From Pseudomonadota bacterium (lineage in GTDB: Bacteria; Pseudomonadota; Gammaproteobacteria; Steroidobacterales; Woeseiaceae): a stretch of 7,808 bases of DNA. Location: the NCBI GenBank assembly GCA_022565135.1, contig JADFKA010000076.1:1-7808 (forward strand), written 5' to 3'. How positions within the stretch are numbered: the first letter of the stretch is position 1; each line of letters opens with the position of its first letter. The notes under the pieces are model-generated. The model was not told the origin of the DNA. It made no database searches and saw only the letters and a program-made list of their open reading frames with translations. Shown piece by piece: positions 5,578-7,808 of the stretch. The position numbers and the translations under genes are program-made.

Positions 5578-6779
5578 AAAACCTTATGTGCACGATCGGC
5601 GTGATCAGTGCTGCGGCCATACTGTCATCTTGCAGTATTTTCGGCGGCAGCGATGACGATGAGGAGACCGTGCCAAAAGAACTCGTGAACATCGTCACGA
5701 CAGTGACGGTCAAGCGGCTTTGGAGCGCCAAGATCGGTGATGAGGCGGAATTTCTTCGCGTCGCACTGCGACCAGCCGGCGACGGCAACCGTATTTACGC
5801 GGCAAGCCGGGACGGCAATGTCATCGCATTTGATCCCGAGACGGGCAAGCAGGTTTGGCGCACTGAGCTAGGCATTGAGCTGTCGGCTGGTCCGGGAGTC
5901 GGCGAGAATCTGGTTGTTGTCGCAGCGGGCGACGGCATCCTGATCGCGCTCGATGCGAAGTCGGGCACTGAAAAGTGGCGTGCGAATGTTTCGGGCGAGG
6001 CTCTGTCGCAACCCGTCATCAAGAACGATATGGTCGTTGTCATTACCGTCGACAGTCGCCTGCGTGCCGTGTCGGCGTTTGATGGCAGCGAGCGCTGGAT
6101 CATTGAGCAATCGACACCGCGACTGACGATACGTGGTTCTGCGACCCCCGCCGTGGTGGGCAATACTGTCATTGCAGGATTCGATAACGGTCGTCTTGTG
6201 GCCGTTGATCTTGTAAGCGGCGTCATCCAGTGGGAATCAGTATTGTCACCGCCGACCGGTCGCTCGGACCTGGAGCGCCTGGCGGATATCGATGGCCTGA
6301 TCAGCGTGGTCGGCCAGGACGTTTATGCGTCGGGGTATCAGGGTCGCGTTGCGGCGCTCGCATCAGAGTCAGGGCAAATTCTGTGGTCTCGCGAGATTTC
6401 CTCATTTGAAGGCGTGTCTGCAGACTGGAATAATGTCTATACGGTAGAGGAAAGCGGTGAAATTGTTGCACTTTCGCGGCGCAATGGCACCGAGATATGG
6501 CGGCAAGACTCATTGCTTCGCCGCGAACCGACATTGCCGATATCGTTTCATACGACTGTCGTAGTTGGCGATCTTGAGGGCTACCTGCATTTCTTCAGCA
6601 ATGTAGACGGAGAACCGGTGGCACGATTGCGCATGGGCAGACAGGCAATTTCGAGCGAACCGGTCGTTGTTGCGGATCGTCTGTATGTGCAGAGTGATTC
6701 GGGCAACATTGCAGCTTACGCGGTTCAAGAACCGCAACGGCCACGTAACACGCCCGACATCGCAGACGAAGGCGTCTGA
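5574..6779 (+). CDS. bamB: BamB, beta-propeller lipoprotein of the outer-membrane assembly complex
   Basis: Outer-membrane lipoprotein on the periplasmic face. It binds BamA and helps fold and insert beta-barrel proteins. A lipoprotein signal is clear: charged start, hydrophobic stretch, then LSSC with lipidated Cys20 and Ser at +2, which fits outer-membrane sorting. PQQ-type eight-blade propeller repeats fill about residues 48-384, with blade motifs such as IYAASRDGNVIAFDPETGKQVW and VVGDLEGYLHF. The E. coli BamA-contact residues have counterparts: Leu184, Ile186 and Arg187 in PRLTIRG, and Asp238 and Asp240 in RLADIDG. Length is 401 residues against 392 in E. coli; a short Pro/Arg-rich tail follows the last blade. 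The GTG start overlaps the yfgM stop (GTGA), with GGAG at 5563-5566 seven bases upstream. An ATG four codons later is a weaker alternative without a good site. Confidence 0.97.
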   Translation: MKNLMCTIGVISAAAILSSCSIFGGSDDDEETVPKELVNIVTTVTVKRLWSAKIGDEAEFLRVALRPAGDGNRIYAASRDGNVIAFDPETGKQVWRTELGIELSAGPGVGENLVVVAAGDGILIALDAKSGTEKWRANVSGEALSQPVIKNDMVVVITVDSRLRAVSAFDGSERWIIEQSTPRLTIRGSATPAVVGNTVIAGFDNGRLVAVDLVSGVIQWESVLSPPTGRSDLERLADIDGLISVVGQDVYASGYQGRVAALASESGQILWSREISSFEGVSADWNNVYTVEESGEIVALSRRNGTEIWRQDSLLRREPTLPISFHTTVVVGDLEGYLHFFSNVDGEPVARLRMGRQAISSEPVVVADRLYVQSDSGNIAAYAVQEPQRPRNTPDIADEGV

Positions 6780-6803
6780 CGGACCGGCTGAAGGTTTGCC
6801 CCA

Positions 6804-7808
6804 ATGCTTCCCGTTATTGCGCTCATCGGTCGACCAAACGTCGGCAAATCGACGCTATTCAATCGTCTGACGCGATCGCGCGACGCACTCGTCGCCGACT
6901 TTCCTGGACTGACCCGGGATCGACAGTACGGCTACGGCAAGCTCGGGCCGATTCCGTACCTCGTCATCGATACCGGCGGCGTCGCTGGAGGAGAGGTCGG
7001 TATCAAGGAACTCATGGTCGAGCAAACGATGCGCGCCTTTGAGGAGGCGGATGTCTCGCTCATCATGGTCGACGGGCGCAGCGGACTAACGGCTGCCGAT
7101 GAGCATGTCGCCGATCTTGCACGCAAACATGCGTCGAAAACCTGGCTTGTCGTCAATAAGGCTGAGGGCATGGATAGCGACATCGCTGCGGTCGAGTTTC
7201 ACGGTCTGGGACTGGGCGAGCCGATCGCGGTATCTGCAACACACGGCGATCGAATCGCTGCACTGATGGATGCGGTACTCGGCGATTTCGAGCCCGGCAC
7301 CGCTGATGAACCCGACCATCCCGACGATGATGACCACGAGTTGCGTATCGCCGTCATCGGCCGGCCCAATGTTGGCAAGTCCACGCTGATCAACAGGATG
7401 ATTGGCGAAGACCGGCTCGTCGTGTTCGATGAGCCGGGCACAACACGTGACAGTGTTTCCGTACCGTTCGTGCGCAACGATCGCAAGTACGAGTTGATCG
7501 ACACGGCAGGTATTCGGCGGCGCGCCAGGGTTCACGAGACCATCGAGAAATTCAGCATCATTAAAGCGTTGCAAGCCATCGAGCGTGCGGAAGTCATCAT
7601 TGCCGTACTTGACGCCCAAGATGGCATCACGGAACAGGACGTCAGTTTGCTCGGTCTCGTGCTTGAACGCGGGCGGGCACTCGTCATTGTGACCAACAAG
7701 TGGGACGGCCTGACGGCCGCCGAGCGCAAACATATCCGTGACGAACTCGATCGCCGCCTGCCATTTCTCGACTTCGCCGAACGCATCACGATCTCCGCCT
7801 TGCATGGC
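6804..7808 (+). CDS. der: Der (EngA) double-domain ribosome-assembly GTPase, 3' end outside window
   Basis: GTPase with two tandem G domains and a C-terminal KH-like domain, needed for 50S ribosome assembly. Only 335 codons are present, open at the right edge; the family is usually about 440-490 residues, so the end of G domain 2 and the KH-like domain are missing. G domain 1: GRPNVGKS at 9-16, LTRD with Thr37, DTGG at 56-59, NKAE at 118-121, SAT at 144-146. An acidic linker follows at about 168-179. G domain 2: GRPNVGKS at 186-193, PGTTRD at 211-216, DTAG at 233-236, NKWD at 298-301, SA at 331-332. The first G4 motif ends in Glu rather than the usual Asp. The ATG has AAGG (6791-6794) nine bases upstream and lies 24 bases after bamB. 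The position after bamB is standard. Confidence 0.97.
   Translation, partial: MLPVIALIGRPNVGKSTLFNRLTRSRDALVADFPGLTRDRQYGYGKLGPIPYLVIDTGGVAGGEVGIKELMVEQTMRAFEEADVSLIMVDGRSGLTAADEHVADLARKHASKTWLVVNKAEGMDSDIAAVEFHGLGLGEPIAVSATHGDRIAALMDAVLGDFEPGTADEPDHPDDDDHELRIAVIGRPNVGKSTLINRMIGEDRLVVFDEPGTTRDSVSVPFVRNDRKYELIDTAGIRRRARVHETIEKFSIIKALQAIERAEVIIAVLDAQDGITEQDVSLLGLVLERGRALVIVTNKWDGLTAAERKHIRDELDRRLPFLDFAERITISALHG

Noticed and set aside
5691..5710. Small inverted repeat (CGTCAC / GTGACG) in early bamB
   Set aside because: Six perfect pairs with a short loop are expected several times by chance in this length, and there is no T-tract.
6780..6803. bamB-der spacer as a possible terminator or promoter
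   Set aside because: It is only 24 bases, has no hairpin plus T-run and no promoter pair; it does hold a normal ribosome-binding site for der.
7086..7805. Long open frame on the minus strand (239 codons) opposite der
   Set aside because: The + strand frame encodes unmistakable Der GTPase motifs; the reverse frame has no family features.

Overview
This window is a compact, single-strand run of nine conserved housekeeping genes. Eight are complete and the last runs off the right edge. Every gene is on the + strand, spacers are at most 32 bases, and no stretch over 300 bases lacks a gene. The order is iscA, ndk, rlmN, pilW/pilF, rodZ, hisS, yfgM, bamB, der. This is the classic gammaproteobacterial ndk-to-der neighbourhood. 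A pilF-type lipoprotein gene between rlmN and rodZ is typical of pilus-bearing gammaproteobacteria such as pseudomonads. Outer-membrane lipoproteins (PilW, BamB) confirm a Gram-negative diderm. The DNA is moderately GC-rich and looks uniform in composition. I cannot name the genus.

Layout: 16-339 codes for the A-type Fe-S carrier IscA. 372-803 is nucleoside diphosphate kinase. 812-1918 is the radical-SAM rRNA/tRNA methyltransferase RlmN, with a TTG start. 1915-2676 is the TPR pilotin PilW/PilF and overlaps rlmN. 2679-3506 is the cytoskeletal membrane protein RodZ. 3515-4795 is histidyl-tRNA synthetase. 4825-5577 is the YfgM membrane-anchored TPR-like protein. 5574-6779 is the BAM lipoprotein BamB and overlaps yfgM. 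6804 to the right edge is the first 335 codons of the double-GTPase Der.

The genes share no single pathway. They cover Fe-S assembly, nucleotide pools, translation (RlmN, HisS, Der) and envelope biogenesis (PilW, RodZ, YfgM, BamB). RlmN needs a [4Fe-4S] cluster, which gives a loose link to IscA. Tight spacing and two GTGA stop/start overlaps suggest largely co-transcribed, partly coupled expression. No convincing promoter or terminator was found.

I found no novel system. The points worth a look are departures from the usual locus: ispG is missing between rodZ and hisS, leaving an A8 junction with no Shine-Dalgarno before hisS. hscB-hscA-fdx are missing between iscA and ndk. Five of nine starts are not ATG. 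hisS contains two perfect intragenic inverted repeats. yfgM ends in a 9-bp tandem repeat. The first G domain of Der has NKAE instead of NKxD.
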